Below, piece after piece: positions 43,048 to 52,807 of a DNA stretch of 64,000 bases. Below the pieces are notes generated by a model. That model saw only the letters and a program-made list of their open reading frames with translations. It was not told where the DNA came from and searched no databases. The stretch is from SHZL01 sp963708905 (GTDB lineage Bacteria; Pseudomonadota; Gammaproteobacteria; Xanthomonadales; SZUA-36). Position numbers and translations under genes: made by a program. Numbering within the stretch: position 1 is the stretch's first letter; every line of letters begins with the position of its first letter. Location: NCBI GenBank assembly GCA_963708905.1, contig CAVPUV010000039.1:33737-97736 (forward strand), written 5' to 3'.

Positions 43048-44343
43048 ATGTCAGAGCACAACGTGGTATTCACTACCCTGCATGCGGATCAGCCCTGGTC
43101 CATGCAAACCTATCTGTCCATTGATGGCTACCAGGCCTGGCGCAAGATTCTGCAGCAGAAAACACCGCAGGCGGAAATTATCGATGTGGTCAAGCAATCC
43201 GCGCTGCGCGGTCGGGGCGGCGCCGGTTTTCCGGCGGGTCTGAAGTGGAGTTTCATGCCGCGCTCGGCCCCGGGACAGAAATACATTCTGTGCAATTCCG
43301 ATGAGTCCGAACCCGGCACCTGCAAGGATCGTGACATCCTGCGCTTCAACCCGCACGCCGTTATCGAGGGTATGGCCATTGCGGGATATGCCATGGGGGC
43401 GACGGTAGGCTACAACTACCTGCGTGGTGAATTTCACCACGAGCCCTATGAGCGCTTCGAACAGGCGCTGAAAGAAGCCTACCGGGATGGTTTGCTGGGT
43501 AAGGATATCCTCGGATCGGGTATTGATATGGACATCCATACGGCATTGGGCGCTGGCGCGTACATTTGTGGCGAAGAGACCGCCCTGATGGAATCCCTCG
43601 AAGGCAAGAAAGGACAGCCCCGGTTCAAACCGCCGTTTCCCGCGAGTTATGGTTTATACGGCAAGCCAAGCACGATCAACAACACTGAAACCCTGGCCTC
43701 TGTACCGCACATCCTGCGCCTCGGTGCCGATTGGTTTTTGCGCATCGGCAAACCAAACAATGGCGGCCCCAAGGTTTTTTCGATTTCCGGTCATGTCAAC
43801 TCGCCAGGAAACTTCGAAGTCCCGCTGGGCACGCCATTCGCGGATTTGCTGGCAATGGCCGGAGGAGTGCGCAGCGGACGTACCCTGAAAGGGGTCATTC
43901 CGGGCGGATCTTCCATGCCGGTACTGCCCGCAAGCATCATGATGGAATGCACCATGGACTATGACGCGCTCAGCAAAGCCGGGTCCGGGCTGGGTTCCGG
44001 CGCGGTCATCGTTATGGACGACTCGACCTGCATGGTGAAAGCGTGCACGCGAATTGCCCGATTTTACCACATGGAATCCTGCGGCCAGTGCACACCCTGC
44101 CGGGAAGGAACCGGCTGGATGCACCGCATGCTGGAACGCATTGTTGCTGGCAAGGGACGTGCAGGCGACCTGGAATTGCTGCGCTCGGCCGCCGGCCAGA
44201 TTGAGGGCCACACGATCTGTGCCTTCGGCGAAGCTGCGGCCTGGCCGGTACAGGGCATGCTGCGTCATTTCTGGCCCGAATTTGAGTATTTCGTCACCCA
44301 CGGCCGTTCCATGGTCGAGGAACAGCAAGGGCTGGCGGCATGA
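43048..44343 (+). CDS. nuoF: NADH-quinone oxidoreductase subunit F
   Basis: A 431-residue 51-kDa-type subunit binding NADH, FMN and the N3 [4Fe-4S] cluster. Nucleotide-binding GRGGAGFPAGLKWSFMP and CNSDESEPGTCKDR are present, and cluster ligands appear in ESCGQCTPCREGT and HTICAFGEAAAWP. The stop overlaps the nuoG start by 4 bases. Confidence 0.97.
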   Translation: MSEHNVVFTTLHADQPWSMQTYLSIDGYQAWRKILQQKTPQAEIIDVVKQSALRGRGGAGFPAGLKWSFMPRSAPGQKYILCNSDESEPGTCKDRDILRFNPHAVIEGMAIAGYAMGATVGYNYLRGEFHHEPYERFEQALKEAYRDGLLGKDILGSGIDMDIHTALGAGAYICGEETALMESLEGKKGQPRFKPPFPASYGLYGKPSTINNTETLASVPHILRLGADWFLRIGKPNNGGPKVFSISGHVNSPGNFEVPLGTPFADLLAMAGGVRSGRTLKGVIPGGSSMPVLPASIMMECTMDYDALSKAGSGLGSGAVIVMDDSTCMVKACTRIARFYHMESCGQCTPCREGTGWMHRMLERIVAGKGRAGDLELLRSAAGQIEGHTICAFGEAAAWPVQGMLRHFWPEFEYFVTHGRSMVEEQQGLAA

Positions 44344-46766
44344 GTGCAGAAGTGAAAAGTCCGGTCGCCGGGCAGGTGGACATGGTCAATATCGAAGTTG
44401 ACGGCATCCCGCTGCAGGCGCCAAAAGGCTCGATGATCATCCAGGCTACCGACCAGGCCGGCATCAGCATTCCCAGGTTCTGCTATCACCGCAAACTCAG
44501 CATCGCAGCCAACTGCCGTATGTGTCTGGTGGATGTGGAGAAGTCGCCCAAGCCCATGCCGGCATGTGCAACACCGGTGATGGAGGGGATGAAAATCTAT
44601 ACCCAGTCGCGCCGGGCCATCGATGCGCAGCATGGCGTGATGGAATTCCTGCTGATCAACCACCCCCTGGATTGTCCGATCTGCGATCAGGGTGGCGAAT
44701 GTGAATTGCAGGATCTGGCCATGGCGTACGGACGTTCGGTTTCCCGTTTTACCGAGAGTAAACGGGTGGTCAAGGACAAGAACGTCGGCGCGCTGGTACA
44801 GACCGACATGACGCGTTGCATTCATTGCACCCGCTGCGTGCGATTTCTCGAGGAAATCGCCGGCACCACCGAAATGGGCGGCGGCGGCCGTGGCGACCGC
44901 CTTGAAATCGGCACCATCGTGCAGAACAGCATCGACTCTGAACTGTCCGGCAATATCATCGACCTGTGCCCGGTGGGCGCACTGACGAACAAACCGTTTC
45001 GCTTCGCCGCCCGCGCCTGGGAACTGGTCGCCAGGCCCTCTCTTGGGGTGCACGATGGAGTGGGTTCCTTGCTGTACCACCATACGCGTGCCGGCCGCAT
45101 ACTGCGTTCGGTGCCGCGTGATAATGAAGCCACCAACGAATCCTGGTTATCCGACCGGGATCGCTACAGCTATGCCGGATTGTATGCGGCAGACCGGGTC
45201 ACGCAGCCGCTGGTGAAAAAACAAGGCCACTGGCAGGCCGTTTCCTGGGATGAGGCGATCAAGGCAGCACTGGGAATTTTGCGCCCGGCGGCTGCGAATG
45301 CGGCGGACAAGCTTTGCGCGCTGATGTCGAACGGAGCCGCGACCGAAGAATATTTCCTCGCCCAGCGCCTGGTGCGCGGCCTGGGCAGCAACCATATTGA
45401 TCATCGCCTGCGCGAACAGGACTTTTCCGACGATGAGTCGCGCCCGGTCGCGCCGGTGTTTGCGGTGAAAATCGCGCAACTGGCACAGGCAGACGCAGTA
45501 TTGATGTTGGGATGCAATCCCCGTCACGAAGCACCTATCCTCGGTCACCGCTTGCGCGAGGCATGGCGCAAGGGCGCTGCACTGATGACCATCAACCCGC
45601 TGGATTGGGAGTTCGTTTTCTCCACCCGCCAGAACATCGTCGTTGCACCGCAGTTCATGATCGCGGAGCTGGCGGCCGTGGCAGCAGCCGTCGCAACTGT
45701 CAGCGGCCAGGCGTTGCCCACCAACATCGCCGCCCTGGCTGGTTCGATGACGGTTGCGGCCAGGCACGAGGAAATTGCTGCCACGTTGCATGCGGCCGAG
45801 CGCGGTGTGCTGATTGTTGGCCAGTTTGCGATGGCTCATCACCAGGCCGGCGCCATGCGACAACTTGCCGGTTGGATTGCCACAGCCAGTGGATGTGCGC
45901 TGAATCTGCTGCCCCACGGCGCCAATCCGGTGGGCGCATGGCTGGCTGGCGCCGTGCCCCATCGCGGCCCGGCCGGACTTCGCAAGACCGGCGGCAAGAG
46001 CAAGGACGGGATGATAAATTCATCCGGGAAAACCTGGTTATTGTGGGATGTGGAGCCCGATTTCGACATTGAAAATCCATCCGCTGCACTGACTTCGCTG
46101 CAAGCGGCTGAAAAGGTTCTCGCCGTGGCGGTATTTGCCAGTGACAGCCTCAAACAGGTCGCCGATGTCATACTGCCGCTGGCGCCTCTGGCGGAGTCCG
46201 AGGGCAGCCTGGTCAATCTCGATGGCGACACCATGGGGTTTACGCCAGCCGCAAAAGTGGCGGGCGAAGCCCGGCCCGGCTGGAAAATTCTGCGCCGCCT
46301 GGGTGACGAACTTGGACTTGCAGGCTTCGGCCAGGTTGATCTGGCCGACCTGCAAACCGAGATGCAAGCCACGCTGCGTGCTGCGGCCGTTGCGGACCAG
46401 GCAGTCGACTCCCTGGCTGCGAGCCGCGATGCGCTGGCAACCGCCCCCGTTGATGCCGGCAAGGCCCTGCACCGTGTTGGCGAGGTACCGATGTATTCCG
46501 CCGATGCCTTATGCCGCCGCGCACCTGCTTTGCAGCAGACCGTGCACGCCGTGAGTGATTTTGTCGGGCTCAACCCGGCGGATGCCGGGCGTCTGGGACT
46601 GGCTGATGGGGGCAGGGCAAATGTTCGCCAGGGTGAAGCATTCACGGCACTGGAAGTCAGAGTCAGTGAGCGTGTTCCCGTTGGTGCCGCCTGGGTTCGC
46701 AGCGCAACATCCGGCACCCGTGAATTGGGCTCGGCGACGGGTCCTATCATCGTGGAGGTGGCGTGA
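44340..46766 (+). CDS. nuoG: NADH-quinone oxidoreductase subunit G
   Basis: An 808-residue 75-kDa-type subunit. The N-terminal [2Fe-2S] ferredoxin domain has CYHRKLSIAANCRMCLVDVE (cysteine pattern of N1b), followed by the histidine/cysteine N5 site (QGGECELQDLAM region) and the N4 [4Fe-4S] site CIHCTRCVRF. The molybdopterin-oxidoreductase-like C-terminal part (about 220-800) serves structure only. The length is somewhat under the largest members (about 900). Confidence 0.96.
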   Translation: MSAEVKSPVAGQVDMVNIEVDGIPLQAPKGSMIIQATDQAGISIPRFCYHRKLSIAANCRMCLVDVEKSPKPMPACATPVMEGMKIYTQSRRAIDAQHGVMEFLLINHPLDCPICDQGGECELQDLAMAYGRSVSRFTESKRVVKDKNVGALVQTDMTRCIHCTRCVRFLEEIAGTTEMGGGGRGDRLEIGTIVQNSIDSELSGNIIDLCPVGALTNKPFRFAARAWELVARPSLGVHDGVGSLLYHHTRAGRILRSVPRDNEATNESWLSDRDRYSYAGLYAADRVTQPLVKKQGHWQAVSWDEAIKAALGILRPAAANAADKLCALMSNGAATEEYFLAQRLVRGLGSNHIDHRLREQDFSDDESRPVAPVFAVKIAQLAQADAVLMLGCNPRHEAPILGHRLREAWRKGAALMTINPLDWEFVFSTRQNIVVAPQFMIAELAAVAAAVATVSGQALPTNIAALAGSMTVAARHEEIAATLHAAERGVLIVGQFAMAHHQAGAMRQLAGWIATASGCALNLLPHGANPVGAWLAGAVPHRGPAGLRKTGGKSKDGMINSSGKTWLLWDVEPDFDIENPSAALTSLQAAEKVLAVAVFASDSLKQVADVILPLAPLAESEGSLVNLDGDTMGFTPAAKVAGEARPGWKILRRLGDELGLAGFGQVDLADLQTEMQATLRAAAVADQAVDSLAASRDALATAPVDAGKALHRVGEVPMYSADALCRRAPALQQTVHAVSDFVGLNPADAGRLGLADGGRANVRQGEAFTALEVRVSERVPVGAAWVRSATSGTRELGSATGPIIVEVA

Positions 46767-47803
46767 TGTCAGGCCCATTCCTTGACCAGTTGATCGAACT
46801 GCTGATCATGGTGCTCAAGATCCTGGCCATCGTGGTGCCGCTGATCCTGACCGTTGCTTATTACACGTACTTTGAGCGCAAGGTTATTGGCTATATGCAG
46901 GTGCGCCTGGGTCCGAACCTGATTGGGCCCTGGGGTCTGTTTCAGCCCTTTGCCGACGTGGCCAAGCTCCTGCTCAAGGAAATCGTGCTGCCGGCAAACG
47001 CCAACAAGTTCCTGTTTCTGTTGGCTCCCGTGGTGACCCTGATTCCTGCTTTCTCGGCCTGGGCCGTGGTGCCTTTCAGCGACAAGCTGGTGCTGGCTGA
47101 CATCGATGCCGGCCTGATCTTTATCCTGGCCCTGTCCTCGCTGGGTATCTATGGGCCGATCATTGCTGGCTGGGCTTCAAATTCCAAATATGCTTTCCTT
47201 GGCGGCTTGCGCTCCGCCGCGCAGATGGTTTCATATGAAATCGCGATGGGCTTCGCCTTGATCGGCGTGCTGATTCTGGCGGGCAGCCTGAACCTGCGGG
47301 AAATCGTGCTGGCACAGCACGGCGGTGTGCTCGACTGGTTCTGGTTGCCATTGCTGCCCTTGTTCGTGATTTATCTGGTTTCCGGTGTCGCTGAAACCAA
47401 CCGTGCGCCTTTCGATGTGGCCGAGGGTGAATCCGAGATCGTGGCCGGTTTTCACGTGGAATATGCCGGCGCGGCCTTTGCGCTGTTCTTCCTCGCCGAA
47501 TATGCCAACATGATCCTGATTTCCGGTTTGACCGCCATCATGTTTGCCGGCGGCTGGCTGTCACCATTTGAAGGCTTGCCGCTGATCGGGGATACCTTTC
47601 TCGGCCAGGGCAGCGTTTTCTGGTTCCTGGGCAAGACCGTATTCTTCATGTTTTTGTTCCTGTGGTGGCGGGCAACGTTCCCGCGTTATCGCTATGACCA
47701 GATCATGCGCCTGGGCTGGAAGGTTTTTGTTCCCATCACGATCTTCTGGGTGCTTGTTGCCGCCGTTCTCGCCGTGTCGGGCGTGGTCGTGAAAGGAAGC
47801 TGA
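46766..47803 (+). CDS. nuoH: NADH-quinone oxidoreductase subunit H
   Basis: A 345-residue membrane subunit of about eight helices joining the arms and lining the quinone path. Signature YFERKVIGYMQVRLGPN and GVAETNRAPFDVAEGESEIVAGFHVEY (abridged: ETNRAPFDVAEGE) are present. The ATG at 46766 overlaps the nuoG stop by one base (TGATG). Confidence 0.97.
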   Translation: MSGPFLDQLIELLIMVLKILAIVVPLILTVAYYTYFERKVIGYMQVRLGPNLIGPWGLFQPFADVAKLLLKEIVLPANANKFLFLLAPVVTLIPAFSAWAVVPFSDKLVLADIDAGLIFILALSSLGIYGPIIAGWASNSKYAFLGGLRSAAQMVSYEIAMGFALIGVLILAGSLNLREIVLAQHGGVLDWFWLPLLPLFVIYLVSGVAETNRAPFDVAEGESEIVAGFHVEYAGAAFALFFLAEYANMILISGLTAIMFAGGWLSPFEGLPLIGDTFLGQGSVFWFLGKTVFFMFLFLWWRATFPRYRYDQIMRLGWKVFVPITIFWVLVAAVLAVSGVVVKGS

Positions 47804-47805
47804 TC

Positions 47806-48294
47806 ATGCAACGAATCTGGCGCTACCTCAAAAGCCTGATGTTGCTGGAACTCGCCAGCGGCCTGGGTGTAACCATCAAGTACTTTTTCCGCCCTAAATT
47901 CACCATCCGCTATCCGGAAGAAAAAACACCGAAGTCCGGCAGATTCCGGGGTTTGCACGCGCTCAGGCGTTATCCCAACGGCGAAGAGCGTTGCATCGCA
48001 TGCAAATTGTGTGAGGCCGTTTGTCCGGCGCTGGCGATAACCATCGAATCGACGCAGCGGGATGACGGCACGCGCCGCACCACCCGTTATGAGATTGACC
48101 TGTTCAAGTGTATCTATTGCGGTTTTTGCGAGGAATCCTGCCCGGTGGATTCCATCGTCGAAACGGACATACTCGAGTACCACTTCGAAAACCGTGGTGA
48201 ACACATCGTGACCAAGGAACAGTTGCTGGCCATCGGCGATCGCTACGAAGAAAGTGTGGCGGCCAATCGCCGCCAGGATGCGGCTTACCGCTGA
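47806..48294 (+). CDS. nuoI: NADH-quinone oxidoreductase subunit I
   Basis: A 162-residue subunit with two [4Fe-4S] clusters (N6a/N6b). The motifs CIACKLCEAVCP and CIYCGFCEESCP are complete. N-terminal amphipathic helix (RIWRYLKSLMLLEL) sits at the membrane. nuoH ends 3 bases before and nuoJ starts 15 bases after. Confidence 0.97.
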   Translation: MQRIWRYLKSLMLLELASGLGVTIKYFFRPKFTIRYPEEKTPKSGRFRGLHALRRYPNGEERCIACKLCEAVCPALAITIESTQRDDGTRRTTRYEIDLFKCIYCGFCEESCPVDSIVETDILEYHFENRGEHIVTKEQLLAIGDRYEESVAANRRQDAAYR

Positions 48295-48308
48295 GCGGAG
48301 CACAACAG

Positions 48309-48923
48309 ATGCCCATTGTCGAACCCGTTTTTTATATCTTTTCGCTGTTGCTCACCGGGGCGGCCATTATGGTCATCACGGTGCGTAACCCGGTTTACGC
48401 AGCTCTGTTCCTGGTGTTGGCGTTCTTCAGTTCGGCTGCGATCTGGATGCTGCTGGAAGCGGAGTTCCTCGCCATCGTGCTGGTGCTGGTCTACGTCGGG
48501 GCGGTCATGGTGCTGTTCCTGTTCGTGGTGATGATGCTGGATATCAATCTCGCGCCATTGAAGGAAGGGTTCATCCGTTACCTGCCGGTCGGCATCGCCG
48601 TTGCAGCGGCGATGGCTGCTGAATTGTTGTTGGTCATCTGGACGCGGGGGCGTTTTGCCGTCGAGGCTTTTCCCGTACCGGCGCCGCACCCGGATGGTTA
48701 CAGCAACACCAAGGCGGTAGGCGAGTGGCTGTTCACGAACTTCATGCTGCCTTTCGAAGTCGCGGGCATCATTCTGCTGGTCGCAATTATCGCCGCCATA
48801 GCCTTGACGCTGAGAAAACGAACGGGCATTAAAACCCAGAATGCGTCCCGGCAGGTGCTGGTGCGACGCGAGGACCGTATCCGGCTCGCCAGCATGAAGT
48901 CCGAGCCCAGACAGGATGCTTGA
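48309..48923 (+). CDS. nuoJ: NADH-quinone oxidoreductase subunit J
   Basis: A 204-residue five-helix membrane subunit. Conserved VRNPVYAALFLVLAFF and VLVYVGAVMVLFLFVVMMLD (the pi-bulge helix) are present. The C-terminus is a soluble extension of about 30 residues. Confidence 0.95.
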   Translation: MPIVEPVFYIFSLLLTGAAIMVITVRNPVYAALFLVLAFFSSAAIWMLLEAEFLAIVLVLVYVGAVMVLFLFVVMMLDINLAPLKEGFIRYLPVGIAVAAAMAAELLLVIWTRGRFAVEAFPVPAPHPDGYSNTKAVGEWLFTNFMLPFEVAGIILLVAIIAAIALTLRKRTGIKTQNASRQVLVRREDRIRLASMKSEPRQDA

Positions 48924-48932
48924 GGAATCGAC

Positions 48933-49238
48933 ATGTTGACACTGGCCCATTTTCTGACGCTCGGCGCCATACTTTTCTGTTTGAGTGTTGCGGGCATTTT
49001 TTTGAACCGCAAGAATGTGATCATTCTGTTGATGTGCATCGAGCTGATGCTGTTGGCCGTCAATATGAATTTCATCGCATTCTCCCGTTTCCTGGGCAAT
49101 ATGGATGGTCAGGTATTCGTATTTTTCATCCTGACGGTTGCTGCTGCGGAAGCAGCGATCGGACTGGCCATCCTGGTGGTGCTGTTCCGCAACCGTGGCA
49201 CCATCAACGTGGCCGAACTGGACCAACTGAAGGGCTGA
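48933..49238 (+). CDS. nuoK: NADH-quinone oxidoreductase subunit K
   Basis: A 101-residue three-helix antiporter-like subunit. The membrane glutamates essential for proton transfer are visible in LLMCIELMLLAVN and AAAEAAIGLAILV. Length is exact for the family. nuoL starts 1 base after its stop. Confidence 0.97.
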   Translation: MLTLAHFLTLGAILFCLSVAGIFLNRKNVIILLMCIELMLLAVNMNFIAFSRFLGNMDGQVFVFFILTVAAAEAAIGLAILVVLFRNRGTINVAELDQLKG

Positions 49239-49239
49239 T

Positions 49240-51231
49240 ATGTCACTTGAAATCACATTGCTGCTGATACCGGTGCTGCCGCTGGCCGCGGCAGCGATTG
49301 CAGGCCTGCTGCGCAGGCAGGTCGGCCGCTCTGGCGCGCACTGGGTCGCGATACTTGGCGTGGCCGCCGCCTTCGTGCTTTCGGCCTGGGTCCTGTACCA
49401 GCAGGTGTTTGCCGGCATGGTTACCCAGAACATTACGGTCTACACCTGGATGGTTGCCGACGGAATAACATTCGAAGTCGGCTTCCTCATTGACCACCTG
49501 ACCACCCTGATGATGTGCGTGGTGAGTTTCGTGTCACTGATGGTGCATATTTACACCATCGGCTATATGCAAGACGATCCCGGCTACCAGCGGTTTTTCA
49601 GTTATATCGCCTTGTTCACTTTCTCCATGCTCATGCTGGTGATGTCGAACAATTTCATGCAACTGTTCTTCGGCTGGGAAGCGGTCGGCCTGGTTTCCTA
49701 TCTTTTAATCGGTTTCTGGTTCAATCGGGAGTCGGCGATTTTCGCCAGTCTCAAGGCGTTCCTGGTGAACCGGGTGGGTGACTTCGGCTTTCTGCTCGGC
49801 ATCGCCGCGGTGCTCTATGCCACCGGTTCACTGGATTATGCCGAGGTATTCGGTCAGGCCCCGAAGATCGCCACGCAGACCATCAGCATCATCCCGGGGG
49901 TCGAGTGGCAGCTGATCACCTTGATCTGTGTCTGCCTGTTCATCGGCGCCATGGGCAAGTCCGCGCAAGCGCCCTTGCACGTGTGGCTGCCTGATTCCAT
50001 GGAAGGCCCGACGCCGATTTCCGCCCTGATTCATGCCGCGACCATGGTAACCGCGGGCATTTTCATGGTGGCGCGGATGTCACCGCTGTTCGAGTTCAGC
50101 GATGCGGCGCTGAGTTTTGTCATGCTGATCGGTGCCTTCACCGCATTGTCCATGGGCCTGATCGGTATCGTGCAAAATGACATCAAGCGCGTGATTGCCT
50201 ACTCAACGCTGTCGCAACTCGGATACATGACGGTGGCGCTGGGGGTGTCGGCATACTCGGCTGCCATCTTCCATCTGATGACCCACGCGTTTTTCAAGGC
50301 GCTTTTGTTCCTGTGTGCCGGGTCGGTCATTATCGCCTTGCATCACCAGCAGGACATGCGTTTCATGGGTGGCCTGCGCCACCGCATGCCCATCACCTGG
50401 ATCACGGCCTGGGTGGGTACCCTGGCCCTGGTGGGTTTCCCTTTCCTGTCCGGGTTCTACTCCAAGGATGCCATCATCGAAGCTGTCGAGGCCTCCAGCC
50501 GGTTCGGCAGCGGCGTGGCGTACTGGGCTGTTTTGCTGGGCGTTCTGGTGACTTCGTTTTACAGCTTTCGCCTGCTGTACCTGACGTTCCACGGCGAGCC
50601 GCGCTATGCAGTAAACCACTCGGCCGGCGAGCATCCCGCAGATGGCGTGTTGCCGCATGAGCCCAAGGAATCTCCATGGGTGGTCACGGTTCCATTGGTG
50701 ATGCTGGCGCTTCCATCCCTACTCATTGGCTATCTGACCATCCAACCGGTACTGTTCGGCGGCTGGCTGGCCGAATCCATTACTGTTCTGGGGGAGAATG
50801 AAGTCGTGGCGGAGGTCGGCCATCACTTCCATGGTTCCGCCGCCATGGCTGTGCACGCACTGGTTTCAGCGCCGTTCTGGCTGATGATCACGGGTTTCGC
50901 TCTGGCAACGGTCATATATCTCTTCCGGCCTGCTCTGGCTGGTGTATTGCGCAGCAGGATGCCGCGCCTGCACCGCATTTTGCTGAACAAGTATTACTGG
51001 GACGAGTTGTATCAGGCCGTTTTCGTCAAGGGCGCCGTCCGGCTGGGAAAGGATCTGTGGGAAAAAGCCGATGCGGCGTTTATCGATGACTTGCTGGTCA
51101 ATGGTTCGGCACGGGTGGTTGGCAGCCTGGCGGCCAGAGTCCGCCTGTGGCAAAGCGGTTACCTGTTCCAATATGCATTTGCCATGATCATTGGCCTGAT
51201 CGGCATACTGGCCATTTGGGTGGTGCTTTGA
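49240..51231 (+). CDS. nuoL: NADH-quinone oxidoreductase subunit L
   Basis: A 663-residue antiporter-like proton-pumping subunit with the long C-terminal lateral helix. GWEAVGLVSYLLIGFW (membrane glutamate) and the lysine segment AQAPLHVWLPDSMEGPTPISAL (abridged: HVWLPDSMEGPTP) are typical, as is VIAYSTLSQLGYM. About 16 membrane segments. Confidence 0.97.
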   Translation: MSLEITLLLIPVLPLAAAAIAGLLRRQVGRSGAHWVAILGVAAAFVLSAWVLYQQVFAGMVTQNITVYTWMVADGITFEVGFLIDHLTTLMMCVVSFVSLMVHIYTIGYMQDDPGYQRFFSYIALFTFSMLMLVMSNNFMQLFFGWEAVGLVSYLLIGFWFNRESAIFASLKAFLVNRVGDFGFLLGIAAVLYATGSLDYAEVFGQAPKIATQTISIIPGVEWQLITLICVCLFIGAMGKSAQAPLHVWLPDSMEGPTPISALIHAATMVTAGIFMVARMSPLFEFSDAALSFVMLIGAFTALSMGLIGIVQNDIKRVIAYSTLSQLGYMTVALGVSAYSAAIFHLMTHAFFKALLFLCAGSVIIALHHQQDMRFMGGLRHRMPITWITAWVGTLALVGFPFLSGFYSKDAIIEAVEASSRFGSGVAYWAVLLGVLVTSFYSFRLLYLTFHGEPRYAVNHSAGEHPADGVLPHEPKESPWVVTVPLVMLALPSLLIGYLTIQPVLFGGWLAESITVLGENEVVAEVGHHFHGSAAMAVHALVSAPFWLMITGFALATVIYLFRPALAGVLRSRMPRLHRILLNKYYWDELYQAVFVKGAVRLGKDLWEKADAAFIDDLLVNGSARVVGSLAARVRLWQSGYLFQYAFAMIIGLIGILAIWVVL

Positions 51232-51249
51232 TGAAGGGGCGGATTTGAT

Positions 51250-52794
51250 ATGGAATTCAACGGGCCTCTGCTGAGTGTGCTGATCTGGCTGCCCATTTTG
51301 GGTGGCGTATTGGTGGTCGCATTGGGCGAACAGAAAGCAGCGCAGGCGCGCCTGCTGGCATTGGCTGTCTCCGCCCTGACTTTTTTCCTGAGTATTTCGC
51401 TGTTTACTGCTTTTGATCGCGGCACGGCGGCCATGCAATTTGTTGAGAACAAGGTCTGGATCGATTCTTTTTCCATTTACTACTATCTTGGGGTGGATGG
51501 ATTTTCGGTGCCGTTGATCCTGCTGACAACCTTTTTCGGTGTGCTGGTCGTCATCGCCGGATGGGAAAGCATCCGCATACGCGTGCATCAGTACATGGCC
51601 TCCTTCCTGGTAATGGAAGGGCTCATGATCGGCGTTTTCTCCGCGCTGGATGGTTTTCTTTTCTATGTGTTTTTCGAGGCCATGCTGATACCCATGTTCC
51701 TGGTGATCGGCATGTGGGGCGGGCCCAGACGCGTTTACGCGACCATCAAGTTCTTCCTCTATACCTTCCTCGGTTCCGTGTTCATGCTGGTCGGCCTGAT
51801 TTACCTTTACACCCAGTCGGGTTCCTGGTCGATCCTGGACTGGCAGCAGTATCCACTGGGCAGCACGGCACAGACCTGGCTGTTTCTGGGTTTTCTCGCC
51901 GCGTTTTCAGTCAAGGTTCCGATGTGGCCGGTACACACCTGGTTACCGGATGCGCATGTGGAAGCGCCGTCCGGAGGCTCGGTGATCCTGGCAGCCATCA
52001 TGCTGAAAATAGGCGGCTACGGGTTCATCCGCTTCAGCCTGCCGATCACGCCGGATGCCAGCGCCGCGCTGGATTGGTTGATCATCATGCTGTCGTTGAT
52101 AGCCGTTGTGTATATCGGTTTCGTGGCCCTGGTGCAGCAGGACATGAAGAAACTGATTGCCTATTCATCTGTTTCCCATATGGGTTTTGTCACTCTGGGC
52201 CTGTTTATTGCCTTTGCCATTTTCCGTCATGGCAGCGGTGGACAGGGTGCCGCACTCGGCGTGGAAGGCGCGATGGTGCAAATGATGTCGCATGGATTTG
52301 TTTCGGGCGCGCTGTTCCTGTGCGTTGGCGTACTGTATGACCGGCTGCACAGCCGCATGATCCGCGACTATGGCGGCGTGGCCAACACCATGCCGTGGTT
52401 CGCCACGTTTGCGGTATTGTTCTTTATGGCCAATTCCGGTCTGCCGGGAACCAGCGGTTTCGTGGGTGAATTCATGGTCATCCTGGCAGCTTTCAATGCC
52501 AGCTTCTGGTATGCCTTTTTTGCCGGACTGACCCTGATCCTGGGCGCTGCGTACAGCCTGTGGCTGGTCAAGCGGGTCATTTTTGGAGCAGTGGCAAGCC
52601 AGGAAGTGGCTGCTCTGAAGGATATCAACAAGCGCGAAGCTTTTGTGCTCGGGGCGCTGGCCGTGGCGATCCTGCTGGTGGGCCTGTGGCCGCAACCCTT
52701 GGTGGATTTGATGCACGCTTCCGTCGCTGATCTGCTGCTGCATATCCAGCATACCAAACTCCCGGTGGCTGCTATCGCCACGGCAGGCATCTGA
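51250..52794 (+). CDS. nuoM: NADH-quinone oxidoreductase subunit M
   Basis: A 514-residue antiporter-like subunit. Essential glutamate segment FYVFFEAMLIPMFLVIGMWG, the VPMWPVHTWLPDAHVEAPSG block and LIAYSSVSHMGFV identify NuoM over NuoL and NuoN. It follows nuoL by 18 bases and precedes nuoN by 13. Confidence 0.97.
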   Translation: MEFNGPLLSVLIWLPILGGVLVVALGEQKAAQARLLALAVSALTFFLSISLFTAFDRGTAAMQFVENKVWIDSFSIYYYLGVDGFSVPLILLTTFFGVLVVIAGWESIRIRVHQYMASFLVMEGLMIGVFSALDGFLFYVFFEAMLIPMFLVIGMWGGPRRVYATIKFFLYTFLGSVFMLVGLIYLYTQSGSWSILDWQQYPLGSTAQTWLFLGFLAAFSVKVPMWPVHTWLPDAHVEAPSGGSVILAAIMLKIGGYGFIRFSLPITPDASAALDWLIIMLSLIAVVYIGFVALVQQDMKKLIAYSSVSHMGFVTLGLFIAFAIFRHGSGGQGAALGVEGAMVQMMSHGFVSGALFLCVGVLYDRLHSRMIRDYGGVANTMPWFATFAVLFFMANSGLPGTSGFVGEFMVILAAFNASFWYAFFAGLTLILGAAYSLWLVKRVIFGAVASQEVAALKDINKREAFVLGALAVAILLVGLWPQPLVDLMHASVADLLLHIQHTKLPVAAIATAGI

Positions 52795-52807
52795 GGTTCA
52801 GGCTGAA

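Noticed and set aside
48285..49433. 382-codon minus-strand frame opposite nuoJ, nuoK and nuoL
   Set aside because: Rich in H, Q and D as expected for the antisense of hydrophobic membrane genes; no ribosome site or homology.
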